Positions 10,142 through 19,530 of a DNA stretch of 64,000 nt are shown in pieces. The notes under the pieces are model-generated. The model made no database searches. It was not told the origin of the DNA and worked only from the letters and a program-made list of their open reading frames with translations. The DNA is from Isochrysis galbana. Lineage: Eukaryota; Haptophyta; Isochrysidales; Isochrysidaceae. The position numbers and the translations under genes are program-made. The stretch covers positions 3,874,106 through 3,938,105 of the forward strand of contig CM030933.1 in assembly GCA_018136815.1 (NCBI GenBank), written 5' to 3'. How positions within the stretch are numbered: position 1 is the first letter of the stretch; each line of letters starts with the position of its first letter.

Positions 10142-10678
10142 TAGGGGTAGGCATCTTTATCCATTGGAAATGCCCCATTTATCCATGAGAAATATCCAAG
10201 AAATATCCATCCGCCCCCCCCAAATATCCAAGCAAATATCCAATGTCCGCGTCACGCGCCGCTGCCGTTGCGCTTGTTGCGGTTATACCGCAACATCACC
10301 GACGCTTCCACTTGGTCAGCTAAGGAACTAGACCGATCAGCACCAATGAAAACACAATGAAAACACACGTTCTGAAGAAGCTGGGTTTGGGGCTCAGACA
10401 AAGAGCCACCCTTGCAGCTAAGGCCCAAGTTGGGAACTTGGTGTTGGTGTGGTTAGATGCCCACCACCACCACCCAAGCACCTGCTTGGTGAATTCCTTC
10501 ACATCTGCATGGTCAATGTTAGTGTTAGTGCCCCCCGCGCCCCCAAAAAGGCTAAAATTATCTCCCCCCCACCCCCCCACCCCCCCAAAATATCCAGGAA
10601 GTATCCGAGATATATCCATTTGGGACCCCCCCCCAGAGATATCCAAGACAAATATCCGGATAAAGATGCCTACCCCTA
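10142..10678 (-). mobile_element. short hAT-family transposon with perfect TIRs and TSD
   Basis: 21-bp perfect terminal inverted repeats start TAGGGGTAGGCATC at 10142 and end at 10678. They are flanked by the 8-bp direct duplication CACACAGC at 10134-10141 and 10679-10686. Both ends carry clustered AAATATCC motifs, typical of hAT subterminal transposase sites. On the minus strand about 10340-10550 reads FTKQVLGWWWW..NHTNTKFPTWALAARVALCLSP, a decayed hAT dimerisation domain. At 537 bp it cannot encode a transposase, so it is an internally deleted, non-autonomous copy that needs a helper. Confidence 0.9.
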
Positions 10679-10786
10679 CACACAGCCCTCCCGGACTCCC
10701 GGCTACCATACTGTACGCACCACCGGGTCCGGCGGACCCGGTACCGGTCCACCGGTACCGGTACCGGTACCTGTGGAACAACTTAG

Positions 10787-11420
10787 CCCGCCATCGGTTC
10801 GAAGTTGGGCTCTCCGGACCGCCCTCGGCGACGGCTCAACGTTCAATGGGCTCGGCGGATTGCTGATTTCGACGAGGTTTCGGGGCGCGGCCTGCCCGAT
10901 TGGCGTGACCATGCGGGTGGGACCTGTGTGTTGGGTATCTGGTGGGGTCCCCCATCCGGATGGATCGTCGAAAACGAAAACGGGCACGCAGCGCGCCCGC
11001 CATCGGTTCGAAGTTGGGCTCTCCGGGCCTCCCTCGGCGACGGCTCAACGTTCAATGGGCTCGGCGGATTGCTGATTTCGACGAGGTTTCGGGGCGCGGC
11101 CTGCCTGATTGGCGTGACCATGCGGGTGGGACCTGTGTGTTGGGTATTTGGTGGGGCCCCCCATCCCCCATCCGGATGGATCGTCGAAAACGGGCACGCA
11201 GCGCGCCCGCCATCGGTTCGAAGTTGGGCTCTCCAGGCCTCCCTCGGCGACGGCTCAACGTTCAATGGGCTCGGCGGATATGCTGATTTCGACGAGGTTT
11301 CGGGGCGCGGCCTGCCCGATTGGCATGACCATGCGGGTGGGACCTGTGTGTTGGGTATCTGGTGGGGTGTGGGGTCCCCAATCCGGATGGATCGTCGAAA
11401 ACGGGCACGCAACGCGCCCA
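10787..11420 (+). repeat. R6 tandem array, three units of about 209 bp
   Basis: CATCGGTTCGAAGTTGGGCT starts at 10792, 11001 and 11211, giving periods of 209 and 210 bp. Units are nearly identical (CTCGGCGACGGCTCAACG, GACGAGGTTTCGGGGCGCGG, CCATCCGGATGGATCGTCG). Small indels distinguish the units: a 6-bp duplication near 10975, and extra CCCCCAT or TGTGGGG near the end of units 2 and 3. Open frames through the array are a by-product of GC content and shift between units. Two further units lie at 47522-47740. Confidence 0.85.
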
Positions 11421-11654
11421 GTTTCGACTTGAAGTTGAGCTTTTCAAGCTTTTGCGATTTTAGCGACTTCTGCGTCTCTTTTTGATTACGTTTTGTTGTG
11501 GGGGCCCAAGTAGGGGGTCCGAGTCCTAATGGACCCCGGATATGTGCTAGTTGGGTGTATTGGGAACTTTCTACCGTGAAAAATCCTCTAATTTCCTCAA
11601 TTCTGAGATGGTCATTTTTTCACCCCTTATTAAAAAACACTGTTTGACCGCCCT
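11421..11654 (+). repeat. R6 tail and R7 terminal motif
   Basis: After the array, AGCTTTTCAAGCTTTTGCGA.. through GATTACGTTTTGTTGTGGGG and a block CTCAATTCTGAGATGGTC lead to TTTGACCGCCCTA at 11642-11654. The same order recurs at 47735-47956, so array, tail and terminal motif belong to one mobile unit. Confidence 0.6.
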
Positions 11655-11724
11655 ATGAATGAAGCAATGAATCCCGGAAACTCCTCGTCCAGTTCCGTTA
11701 CCGTTACGGTTACCGCTAAACCGC

Positions 11725-11836
11725 TAAAAAATCTCGTTCATCTCGTCGGGCCCTCGGGCCATCTCGTTCATCTCGTCGGGCCATCAGGCCATCTCGTTCA
11801 TCTCGTCATCGGGCCATCAGGCCATCTCGTTAATTA
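11725..11836 (+). repeat. CATCTCGT short tandem repeat
   Basis: Repeats of ATCTCGTTCATCTCGTCGGG alternate with GGCCAT(C/CA)GG spacers. The same motif resumes at 12770-12803, on the other side of an inserted R1 element, so the tract was one block before the insertion. Confidence 0.6.
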
Positions 11837-12783
11837 AAACAACTGAGCGTTAGTACCACTACTCTCACTAGCCCGGCACCAACACGACAGCCCTCAGCGC
11901 ACCTGCCCGTACACCTTGGCGCGTGCTGTTGACACAGATACATACTCCTATGCACCCCTCCAAATCTCCCCCCTCGCAAGCCCCCGGCTCTCATTCCAAC
12001 TCCCCACAAGTTAAAATGAGGGAAAACCCATTGAGGCGGACCGATCGACGTCGGCCGACTCTCCGGGAAAAAGCACCGGGGGGGGGGGGAGGAACCTCTC
12101 GTCGTGAAGAGGAACGGCCCTTACAGCTCTCGCCGCGAGCGGTCCTCGAGGAATAAAAGACTGCGCCTCGAGATACCTGCCACAAGGGTTCTCGTAGGCG
12201 CCTTGAGCCTCTCCCTCCTCATCTCCCACCTGTCGCCAGCCGCCCCTCTCCGCCCGTTTGCTTACGCAAACGGGTCCCATTTCTTACCGCACTCCATCGG
12301 GGGGGGGTGCAAACCCCCCCCTCTCCCTCTCTCCATTCTCCTCCTCCTGTGTCCCTGCGGCGCGTCGCCATGCGGCGCGCCACGGCCTGCTCTCAGAGGT
12401 CCTTTGGGGGCTCCCAGAGGGCCAGCCAGGGCAGCTCAGGGGGCAGTGGAGGCTGGGGCTCAGCCCCTGGCCCCCCCTGCCTCTCCCACGCTTGCCTCGC
12501 TGGCCATGGGAGCCGCCCAGAGGCATCTGTCTGTCTGGCGACCAGGGAAGGGGGGGGGGTCAGCTCGAGGGCAGGCCCACGCAGGGCGTGGGAGTCGAAT
12601 CACGGCCCGCGCCCACTAGGGGTCTGGGCCAGTGTGGTGATTGCCCAGCCCCTGCCAAAGGGCAGGGGCTGTTGTTGATTGTACGGGCCCACCCCTGGGG
12701 ATGTCCGCGATGGAGAGAGGGGGGCGCGAGGCCCCCATTGACCCCTACTTATAAAAGTAGGTTGATCAGGCCATCTCGTTACA
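11837..12783 (-). mobile_element. R1 element, second full copy, inverted
   Basis: The inverted R1 copy spans about 11838-12766, running on the minus strand from CAACCTACTTTTATAAGTAG to GCTCAGTTGTTTTAATT. On that strand TAACGAGATGGCCTGAT lies just before the start and again just after the end, a 17-bp duplication. The insertion is in a CATCTCGTT tandem tract, so part of that identity could come from the tract. It carries the same landmarks as 1297-2488 (CTTTTTCCCGGAGAGTC, CCCCTGCC..GGCAGGGG, GAGGCAGGGGGGGCCAGGGG). No conserved ORF was found. Confidence 0.65.
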
Positions 12784-13489
12784 TCTCGTTCATCTCGTTA
12801 CAATCCAAGCTGCGGCTTTGATTTCCACATTAGAGTTAGAGCCCCAGCGCGTGTGCAGAGGGCAGAGGGGGGGCGAGGGCGAGGGGAGGGGGTAAAACCG
12901 TAAAACCCACCATTTTCCTCGGGAATTTTTCGTGGCGGCAGGTGAGCCCCCCGAGAGGTTTTTTTTTAGCTTAAGCTTTGGAGAACGGTCAAAAAATGCA
13001 GTCTCCCCGCATGTTAGTAATTATAAATCATTGTTTGACCGCCCTACAAGTGACAAGTGGTACAAATACAACGTTGGCAATGCCAATGTAGGCTGTTTAT
13101 GGTCTCCGACTGGGGTGTATGCCCTCATGATCTCTGGCGGAGGCTCGTTTTTGACCGCCCTACAACTCTGAGGTGGTCATTTTTCACCCCTAAAAAATAA
13201 AAAACCTTTTTTGGCCGCCCTAGAGTAGAGTTGGTTCGCCGTTCGCCGAGCCGTGGGTTTCGGCGGTCGGTGCTCGGCGCGGCCGCGCGCGGGGCAGTGG
13301 GGAGGCCGGCCATACAAAAAAATCCGTACGAACTGTCGTTGAAAGGTCCTCTGGCACTGGGCCGGAAGGGTCGTAGAGACTTCCTGCTGGGTGGGCATCC
13401 CACCCCATCCTCGGCAGACTCTGCGGATGTCTCACTCTTCGCGTGGTTGGGCTCATTGGTTTTTAGTGCAAAAAGAGAGAGGAACCCGC
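12784..13489. other. intergenic, R7 motifs
   Basis: TTTGACCGCCCTA occurs at 13034-13046 and 13150-13162, with a TTTGGCCGCCCTAGAG variant at about 13210-13225. The block GGTGGTCATTTTTCACCCCT also recurs here, as next to the R7 motif at 11642 and 47944. The rest (12810-13020 and 13230-13490) has open frames with no recognisable protein. Confidence 0.45.
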
Positions 13490-13700
13490 CCCCTCTTTGC
13501 CTGCGCTCCTCCTCCTCCTCCCCCCGAAGACCCCCCTCCCCCCCCCCCTTCCCACCTCGCCCCCGCCCCCCCCCCCCCCGCCTCCTCCCTCGCTCTGCTG
13601 CCCCTCCCCTCCCCCCGCTCCCCTCCCCACCCCTCCTTCCCCTCCATTCCCCCCCTCTCTCCATCTCCCCGCCCCCTCGCTCAGCCCGACAGCCTCGACA
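13490..13700 (+). promoter_or_regulatory. pyrimidine tract upstream of ftsH
   Basis: About 200 bases that are almost all C and T on the coding strand end just before the FtsH start codon. A similar tract precedes the Dus3 start (42175-42335). It probably covers the core promoter and 5' leader, but no TATA-like element is visible. The regulatory role is inference from position and recurrence. Confidence 0.4.
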
Positions 13701-13704
13701 CCCC

Positions 13705-15913
13705 ATGGCTCCCGCCTTCTCGATGCTGCTCGCATCCTCGCTGGCCGTCGCCTCGGCCTTCGAGGCCCGACCTCTCCTCACGCCCAGGCATCCCGTAGCG
13801 CGCAGCGCCCACGCGCCTGCGCTCCAGATGAGTGCTGGCAGGCGTGCGCAGATTGGCGCCCTCGCTGCTGCGGCCGCCTCTCTCACTCAGTCTGCTGTCG
13901 CGGCCGAGCCGCGGAGCACCCCCTGGGCTTACTCGACCTTCCTTGAGGCCGTTGAGACCGACCAGATTGAGAAGGTCTCCTTCTCGGCCGACGGAAAGCA
14001 GTGCCTCTCCATAGACAAGGACGGCAACAGGTGTGCTGCACAACCCTTAGGAACAGCCAGGCACAGATAGAGTGCGAAGAAGACGGCACCTCACGGTCTC
14101 GAGCATGTTGGCGACGTACCCACATCTTGTCACGATCTGCGTAGTGCTCCGCTCCTGCCATCCGCCTAATGGCGACTGCTTACATCGCATGCTGCTGACC
14201 CCCCCCGCCTATGTACATAGGCATGAGACGCTTGTGCTGCCTGAACAGTCTGCCGACCTCATCAAGACCCTGGTCTCGCACAACGTCGTGTTCGCCGTCC
14301 AGCCGCCGCCGCAGCCCTCGACTTTCGGTGCGGTCGCAGGTGTTCTAGGCAACCTGGCCTTCCCGCTTCTGATTATCGGCGGCCTTGCTTTCCTGCAGCG
14401 CCGCTCTGGGGGTGGCATGGGTGGTCCAGGTGGCATGAACCCCCTTGACCTTGGCAAGTCGAAGTCGAAGATCCAGATGGAGCCCCAGACTGGCGTGACG
14501 TTCGACGACGTTGCCGGATGCGACGCCTCCAAGTTTGAGCTCACTGAGGTGGTCGAGTTCCTCAAGAACCCGGCCAAGTTCTCAGCGCTCGGTGCGAAAA
14601 TCCCACGTGGCGTCATCATGGAAGGCCCGCCGGGTACTGGCAAGACGCTTCTCGCGCGCGCTGTCGCGGGCGAGGCCGGCGTGCCCTTCGTGTCGGCATC
14701 GGGCTCTGAATTCGTCGAGATGTTCGTCGGTGTCGGCGCCGCGCGCATCCGTTCGCTCTTCTCTGAGGCTAAGAAAAACGCTCCTTGCATTGTCTTCATT
14801 GATGAGATCGATGCCGTTGGTCGCCAGCGTGCAGGTTCAGCACGCGGCGGCATGGGTGGAGGCAACGACGAGCGCGAGCAGACACTGAACCAGATTCTGA
14901 CTGAGATGGATGGATTCGAGGGAAACTCTGGCGTGATAGTCATCGCTGCCACCAATCGCGCCGACGTCCTCGACTCGGCCTTGCTGCGTCCGGGCCGTTT
15001 TGACCGCCGTGTGCCCGTTGACCTCCCTGACAAGGATGGCCGCCTCGCCATCCTCAAAGTGCACGCGCGCGGCAAGCCAATCGCCGACGGCGTTGACCTC
15101 GACATCGTCGCTCGGCGCACCATTGGGTTTTCCGGCGCCTCACTCGCTAACCTGATGAATGAGGCCGCCATTGTGGCCGCCCGCCGTGACAAGACGGAAA
15201 TCACGTACGATGAAATCGACTACTCCATCGACCGTCTCACAGTGGGCATGCAAAAGACTACGGGTGTCACTTTCCCCAACCGCCAGCGCCTCGTCGCTTA
15301 TCACGAGGCTGGCCACGCCGTCATGGGCGCCCTTACGCCTGACTATGACATGGTGACTAAGGTCACCATCATTCCTCGCACCAACGGCGCGGGTGGCTTC
15401 ACCCTCTTCACCCCATCGGAGGAGCGCCTTGAGTCGGGCCTCTACTCGAAGCGCTACCTGCAAGGCCAACTCGCCGTCGCGCTTGGCGGCCGCGTTGCCG
15501 AGGAACTCGTCTTCGGCGAGGAGGAGGTCACAACTGGTGCATCCAACGATTTGCAGCAGGTGCGGAACATCGCTCGCCGCATGGTTGCGCAGTGGGGTTA
15601 CTCGAAGAACAAGCTGGGCGCAACCTCATGGGAATCGCCGGAGGGCAATGGTGGCTTCGGCCCCCAGGCAGCATCACCTGAGACCGAGCGCATGATCGAC
15701 GAGGAGGTGAAGCTACTCGTTGCCGATGCATACAAGGTGTGCAAGGACACTCTCAGCAAGAACCGCGACTTGCTCGATGAGCTCACCGAGGCCTTGATCG
15801 AGAAAGAGACGGTTGACTTCAATGAGCTGCAAGACATGGTTGGCAAGTACCACCCTGACATTGCGAACGCACAAAAGCTCAAGATGCCTGATCAGGCCAA
15901 GGTCATGGGTTAA
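13705..15913 (+). CDS. ftsH: plastid FtsH AAA+ zinc metalloprotease
   Basis: Two exons, 13705-14030 and 14221-15913, with a 190-bp GT-AG intron that splits Arg109; 672 residues. The N terminus is [20 protein letters not shown], a signal peptide with an ASAF-type cleavage site before Phe, as used for import into complex red plastids. A second hydrophobic stretch after Gly-Arg-Arg (about 45-65, ending AVAAE) looks like a thylakoid transfer signal of twin-arginine kind. One membrane segment ([20 protein letters not shown]) precedes the AAA domain. Walker A is GPPGTGKT at 244-251, the Walker B core is IVFIDEID, the second region of homology is [18 protein letters not shown], and the zinc site is HEAGH at 470-474. 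It matches the thylakoid FtsH2/VAR2 group, which degrades photodamaged D1 and unassembled membrane proteins. All catalytic residues are present. Confidence 0.95.
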
Positions 15914-16964
15914 ACAGTCTGCTAGATCAGCCGAGCCGCGAGGCGAGAGCAGGAGAGGGCAACGCCCTCGGACCGCCTCCGTGACACTCGCATTGGCCCT
16001 CCCAATCGATGTTCACTGCACTGGCGTCCGCTTTGCCAGAGTCTCCTGCAAGGCTTTCCCGTGGCCGCGTCGACTGCCTGTACTTTGTGCCGTCCACGTG
16101 AGCGGGCACAGCGCCGATAATCTTCATCACAGGGAAGCTGAGGATCACCGTAGTGTTGTGGGCTCCGTAGACATCGCAAGCCTCGGTTGCTAGAGACCAT
16201 GCAACATACCGCCTCGAAGCCTCCTTGTGCGCGCTCGATTTTTGTCCGTCGCCGCGATATTTTGACCCCTCTGTGCGTTCGCCATGAACTGCTGCTGTAC
16301 TGCCGCTGCTCTGTCCTTTACTTATCCTTTCTTGTGCATGCCGATGATGTGGTCTCGCGACTGTAATCTAGCGGGGACGAGTCGCGTTGGTGATGCACAT
16401 GGAAAGCCCGAGCAAAGATTGCTTTGTGCTTTGCCGCTCCTAGCGCGTGCCACCGTTGTGATATATACTCCACTTCCTCAAAGAAAACTTCCTCAACTAA
16501 CTTTATAGTAAGACGCGATGGAGCGCGCCGGCGCGACTCCCCTCTCTTCCTGGCCCCCCGCTGAGGGCGGCCCCCCTGCCCTCATGGACCAGTCGCTGGC
16601 GAAGCGGCCGCGCCCACCCTCAGAGGCCGAGCAGGTGCGTGCGACTCGGGTCGCACCACACGGCCCGTGGCCCTGGCCACACCACCCACAGCAGCCATGC
16701 TGGCCTCCCCCATGGGAGACTGCAGACCGCAGGCCACAGCGTGACAGCATCATGCGGACAAGACCGACGCTCCACTGGGCATGCCTTATGCCTTATGGCA
16801 GAGGCCCCTGCCAAAAGTCGCGTTCCGTCAAAAGAGGGCCATGTGATAGTTTTGTTTGCACTCAGACGGTTAAATTAAACCTTTTAATAGTCTCACCGCA
16901 CACGCGGCCGTGGACCCTCTACTTTCTACTCACGTAGGAAAACTTTCTACACCCCCACTCCCTG
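15914..16964. other. intergenic, R4-related and R3-terminal repeats
   Basis: 15914-16490 has no recognisable feature. 16493-16760 matches 7830-8010 in inverse orientation and holds the weakest R4 unit. 16865-16960 (AACCTTTTAATAGTCTCACC, CACGTAGGAAAACTTTCTAC) is an isolated end of the R3 repeat family seen at 28320-28410. No gene is supported. Confidence 0.45.
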
Positions 16965-17240
16965 TCGCATTCGCGAATTGACGCTCGTTAGGCTTCTCTC
17001 TTCTCTTCGTTCGGTATTTATCGTTATAATTCTCTCGTTCTCGTTCTCGGTCAAAAACTTCGCGTGGACGCCTAGGATCTAGGGTTGTGGAGCGCCCTCT
17101 CTTTTTCTCTCGAAGAGAAGGGAAGCTTCCCCACCTTTCTTCCTCCCAGGCGCCTCGTAAAAAGGTTTAATTCGCTATCTCCCCGCGTTTCGTTACCTGC
17201 TTCTGGGGGCAATCAGGTTTGGTTTGCCATCTCCCCTTGG
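16962..17240 (+). repeat. R8 repeat, uninterrupted copy
   Basis: This is the continuous version of the sequence that at 1176-2680 is split by R1. It reads through CTAGGATCTAGGGTTGTGG without insertion, so it defines the R1 target. Confidence 0.6.
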
Positions 17241-17537
17241 AGATTGATTTAGGTTCGCTGCTTGGGTGAGGGAATCTTTCTCCTTGACGCAAGTTGCATG
17301 AAAGCCCTTGGTCCCGTTGGTTTTTGGTTTTCCCTCCCCCTTGGTTGCTACTCAGGGTTGCTCGATAGAAACGTCTAGAAGGTTCACGCTCAACAGCAAG
17401 ATTTCTTCGATTGCAAGGATATCTCGCTGCGATCTGTATCCAAAGTGATCGCCGCGGTTGCGCGACATAACGTTCCTCCTCGACTTTCCGCCTCGTGGGA
17501 AATCTAAAACGAAGACACGCTCCGGCCATCGCTGTGG

Positions 17538-17590
<53 letters not shown>

Positions 17591-18327
17591 CTCTCGCGAC
17601 GTGTTTGAGTTATCGGCGGTTTAGGGGTCTCGGTTATTTCATGTTTTGCTTGGTTTGGGTGAATGATTCTGGTGTGTTCGTGAGTCGGTGTCTCAGCATC
17701 GTTGGATCCGACGTCCTGTCGTCAGTCGTCATCCGTCGGTTCCAGTTGAAGCGCGAAATATTGGCGAAATATCGAACGAAATTTGGGCAGGTCTCAAACG
17801 AAACTTTGGCCTGTCCCTAGTCCTCGCCTTCTGTCTTCTGTCAAGGCCCATCTCGATCTCGGCCGCTTCCTCCTCGAGGGGCCGGCCCGATGATGGGTTG
17901 CTCGCGGGCGTCATCCGGCTGCGGGCTTGCAAATTTCGCTCCCGCGTAACCCAAATATCGGTCAAAATTTTTATTTCGATGATGGACCCAAATTTCAAAA
18001 AAAAAATTCTCGAAATTCTCGCCGGAGCCAACTGCTCTCCCCAAAAAAGTACAAAACGAAGCAGCCAGGGGTCCCGGCAGTAAAGAGTTAAAGTATGCGC
18101 GCGACTTTTGGCGACGGAGGTTACTGAAACTGCCCTCGGCTCTCAATGTCTGAAGTCGCGACTTCTCCTCTAACTTTGAGGATGGCCAGATACTTAAGAG
18201 AGAAAACGGAAAAAAGGGACCTGGGGAGAATCTGCGCGGACCGGGAGCGCCTCTCGCTGTGGTGCCGCGCGCCCTCCTCGGCCGAGCGAGTGCAGCCCGC
18301 CCGCGCGCCTCACGCACCAGCGTACGG
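17241..18327. other. intergenic with CT microsatellite
   Basis: A (CT)n tract of about 25 repeats lies at 17538-17588. Around 18060-18095 the phrase CCGGCAGTAAAGAGTTAAA also appears, slightly altered, at 20311-20330, so both genes downstream (NAA50-like and SMP-like) have a related upstream block. The rest is unrecognised. The 5' leader of the acetyltransferase presumably lies in 18150-18327. Confidence 0.45.
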
Positions 18328-19101
18328 ATGAGCCACTCCGAGAGCGAGCAGCTCGTCAGTCTCGATGACGTCGAGGCGGGCATCGTTAACGAGCACAGTG
18401 GGCGGGTGTGGCGCGACGACGTCAGATTCCGAAATCTGGAGCCCGACGACTTACCGGCGCTTCAAGAGCTCCAGCGGGGCCTGTTCCCAGTCCGCTACAA
18501 TGACTCTTTCTACACGCGTCTGTTCTCGCAGGGTCATTATACCCTCGTCGGTGTCACCACGCCTCGGAATGTTGAGAGCGCCCACGGCGGGGGCACGCCA
18601 CGGCAACGCTGCAGCGATGCCTCGACATCCGCAAGTGAAGTCACTCATGAGGGGCCCAATGGTGCCCCCTTAGGGGCCCGCGGCGAGGCTATTGTCGCGG
18701 TTGCGTCTGCACGCGTTACCACTGATTGGCGAATCGCATACATCATGACTCTTGGTGTACATGAGTCGTACCGTCGACGAGGGCTGGGTGCGCAAGCGCT
18801 GCAACTGTGCCTTGAACAGCTACGTGACCGCACAAGCTGTATGGTGGCTCAGCTCCACGTGAAATGCCTCAATACGGCGGCTGTGGCTTTTTACAATGGC
18901 CTTGGCTGGATAGCCGACGAGGCAGAGGGACGCGGTGGGTTGTGCTCGAATCACTATCTAATAGATGGCGTCAGATATGACGCCCTTGCTTTGAAGTATG
19001 ACATTGCGCGCATGAGACGTGCCATTGCCAAGAACACGGAGCGTGCATCGTACTATACAACCCTCTTCGAGTGGGGTGAACGCGTGTGCACAATCCTCTA
19101 A
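18328..19101 (+). CDS. NAA50-like GNAT N-terminal acetyltransferase
   Basis: 257 residues from the ATG at 18328 (MSHSESEQLV); the frame is open upstream but has no earlier ATG. FPVRYNDSFY at 53-62, YIMTLG at 138-143, the acetyl-CoA loop RRRGLG at 149-154, LHV at 176-178 and NHY at 208-210 are in the order seen in NAA50 (San). The Tyr of YIM and the His of LHV correspond to its catalytic pair. NAA50 acetylates nascent Met-started N termini and associates with the NatA complex on ribosomes. Unusually, residues 79-119 are a low-complexity insert between two early strands, and the C terminus runs on about 33 residues past the GNAT fold. NAA60 is the alternative, but YNDSFY and YIMTLG favour NAA50. 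Confidence 0.85.
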   Translation: MSHSESEQLVSLDDVEAGIVNEHSGRVWRDDVRFRNLEPDDLPALQELQRGLFPVRYNDSFYTRLFSQGHYTLVGVTTPRNVESAHGGGTPRQRCSDASTSASEVTHEGPNGAPLGARGEAIVAVASARVTTDWRIAYIMTLGVHESYRRRGLGAQALQLCLEQLRDRTSCMVAQLHVKCLNTAAVAFYNGLGWIADEAEGRGGLCSNHYLIDGVRYDALALKYDIARMRRAIAKNTERASYYTTLFEWGERVCTIL

Positions 19102-19371
19102 CGAGTGGGTAGTCGCTCTCCGTGATGCTGCATGACCACAAGTGCGATTGGTAATTGGCACCGTGTGCACAAGAAGCCCATCTTGTCGTGTTCAGTTCTC
19201 GCCTCTAGCATCTGCTTGAGTGAGCTCATTGCCACTGCGTACTGCGTCCATCTTGAAAAAAATCCTTTTAGTATCCTCGCCGCGCGCGCGGCTCTGGGCC
19301 TCTACCATATAGCCACACCCGTATACTCTCTCACTCCTCTCACCCTGCATTGCGGCGACTCCCCTCGTGCT
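19102..19371. other. intergenic with R3-like end
   Basis: 19255-19370 (AAATCCTTTTAGTATCCTCG, then CGGCGACTCCCCTCGTGC) resembles 44036-44160, a diverged end of the R3 family. No gene is seen. Confidence 0.4.
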
Positions 19372-19530
19372 CTACGCTCTTGTCGAACACACGATGACTA
19401 CAGGCTCATAGGCAGAGGGCCGTTCGATCGAGCCGGCAGCTGACGCGGTCGTGAAAGGGTCGTTGATTGTTGCTTGCGGGAAGATGTCTGACAGATCATA
19501 GTAAGAGTCGGGTCTGAGAGTGTCTGCCAT
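19372..19530 (-). CDS. R5 small conserved ORF, 52 aa, copy 2
   Basis: An intact ATG-to-TAG frame on the minus strand encodes a 52-residue peptide beginning MADTLRPDSYYDLSDIFPQA and containing SIERPSAYEPVVI. The reading frame is kept in copies at 39308-39120 and 6701-6871, and differences between copies are scattered substitutions. About 90 bp upstream of the start (19531-19623) is also shared with 39309-39402. There is no known domain. It is probably the first exon or N terminus of a mobile-element protein rather than a host gene. Confidence 0.4.
   Translation of the reverse strand: MADTLRPDSYYDLSDIFPQATINDPFTTASAAGSIERPSAYEPVVIVCSTRA

Noticed and set aside
10787..11420. CRISPR-like array
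   Set aside because: Units of about 209 bp are contiguous without unique spacers, and the genome is eukaryotic; this is a tandem satellite.
10805..11485. 226-codon ORF across the 209-bp repeats
   Set aside because: The units differ by indels, so the frame changes from unit to unit, and the same units at 47522 do not keep it.
13231..14070. 279-codon plus ORF including upstream sequence of FtsH
   Set aside because: It starts at TTG in an intergenic repeat and reads through the pyrimidine tract. The real start is ATG 13705 and the reading past 14030 is intron.
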